A stretch of 6,849 bases of DNA from Methylomarinum sp964442675. Lineage in GTDB: Bacteria; Pseudomonadota; Gammaproteobacteria; Methylococcales; Methylomonadaceae. This document shows positions 6,716-6,849 of the stretch, in pieces. Made by a program: the position numbers and the translations under genes. A model generated the notes under the pieces. That model was given only the letters and a program-made list of their open reading frames with translations, was not told the DNA's origin and did no database searches. The DNA is taken from contig CAYUAE010000112.1 of NCBI GenBank assembly GCA_964442675.1, positions 1-6,849 of the forward strand, written 5' to 3'. Every line of letters begins with the position of its first letter. Within the stretch, counting starts at the first letter, position 1.

Positions 6716-6849
6716 CCTCAGTCACCATTGAGTTAATAACTGATGTTACGCGGCGGCTCTTTAATTTCATTTCCATTATCCTCCGTTCACCATTACCGAG
6801 AAAGAAAAAGCCATCTCTGACCTCTATTTCTTATCGACACAGAGACCAC

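Larger units (their letters stand above)
6492..6849. other. 358-bp stretch with no convincing gene, upstream of the phosphatase-kinase
   Basis: I find no real gene here. The two short minus-strand open frames (6516-6776 and 6476-6670) run through the inverted repeat and the promoter, and the matching peptide segment WVEAIAETHQTS is simply the translation of that repeat. From right to left the stretch holds about 145 bp with nothing clear (6705-6849), the REP-like repeat (6651-6715), a further repeat-like piece with small hairpin TGCC-AGG-GGCA (6622-6632), a promoter (6573-6602) and a 5'UTR hairpin (6526-6554). The 3' end of an upstream gene does not reach the window. Confidence 0.6.

Noticed and set aside
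6516..6776. 86-codon minus-strand open frame with a GGAGG site before ATG 6776
   Set aside because: It translates through the REP-like repeat and then through the predicted promoter and 5'UTR hairpin of the next gene, with no recognisable domain. The good GGAGG keeps a small doubt, but the peptide looks like translated repeat.
6776..6814. 12-codon minus-strand open frame (MAFSFSVMVNGG) whose TAA overlaps the ATG at 6776
   Set aside because: Too short, no clear ribosome-binding site, and it would only matter if the 86-codon frame were real.
1..6849. CRISPR array, tRNA, rRNA or insertion sequence
   Set aside because: No regularly spaced direct repeats, no cloverleaf or rRNA-like sequence, and no transposase or terminal inverted repeats beyond the REP-like element were seen by eye.

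Overview
The window holds six genes, all on the minus strand, so transcription runs from right to left. The codon use, moderate GC content, Shine-Dalgarno sites and sigma70-like promoters fit a gammaproteobacterium. The protein families (XrtA/exosortase-A-associated polysaccharide genes, an HPr-rel-A cassette, a PP2C-kinase fusion) and a dispersed ACCCATC/GATGGGT repeat recall type I methanotrophs such as Methylomonas or Methylobacter. That placement is inference from memory of family distribution; no marker gene is present.

Reading in the direction of transcription: positions 6849-6492 form a leader with no convincing gene. It holds a REP-like inverted repeat with two alternative foldings, a plausible sigma70 promoter, and a small hairpin in the predicted 5'UTR. 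Next is a 574-residue membrane-anchored fusion of a PP2C phosphatase and a Ser/Thr kinase (6491-4767). After about 100 bp come two tightly coupled genes of the exosortase-A-associated exopolysaccharide type: a GT4 glycosyltransferase (4665-3517) and, 10 bp later, a glutamine-dependent asparagine synthetase-like amidotransferase (3506-1617). An 85 bp gap follows with a well-formed promoter (-35 TTGAGA, 17 bp, -10 GATAAT) flanked by two copies of CTTTAGTAC.

That promoter appears to drive a three-gene cassette: a small exported protein with a twin-arginine signal and four cysteines (1522-917), a PqqD-like protein (897-625), and an HprK-related P-loop kinase cut by the window edge (621-1). This is the HPr-rel-A arrangement, whose biochemical role is unknown to me. 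The point of most interest is that a PqqD-like carrier-recognition protein, an HprK-like kinase and a small exported protein sit directly downstream of an asparagine synthetase-like enzyme. This resembles the parts list of lasso-peptide clusters that carry a kinase. However, the amidotransferase looks like a normal polysaccharide-associated enzyme and the cassette has its own promoter, so any joint pathway is a hypothesis. The PqqD-like and kinase reading frames are also in the same frame, separated by one TAG.
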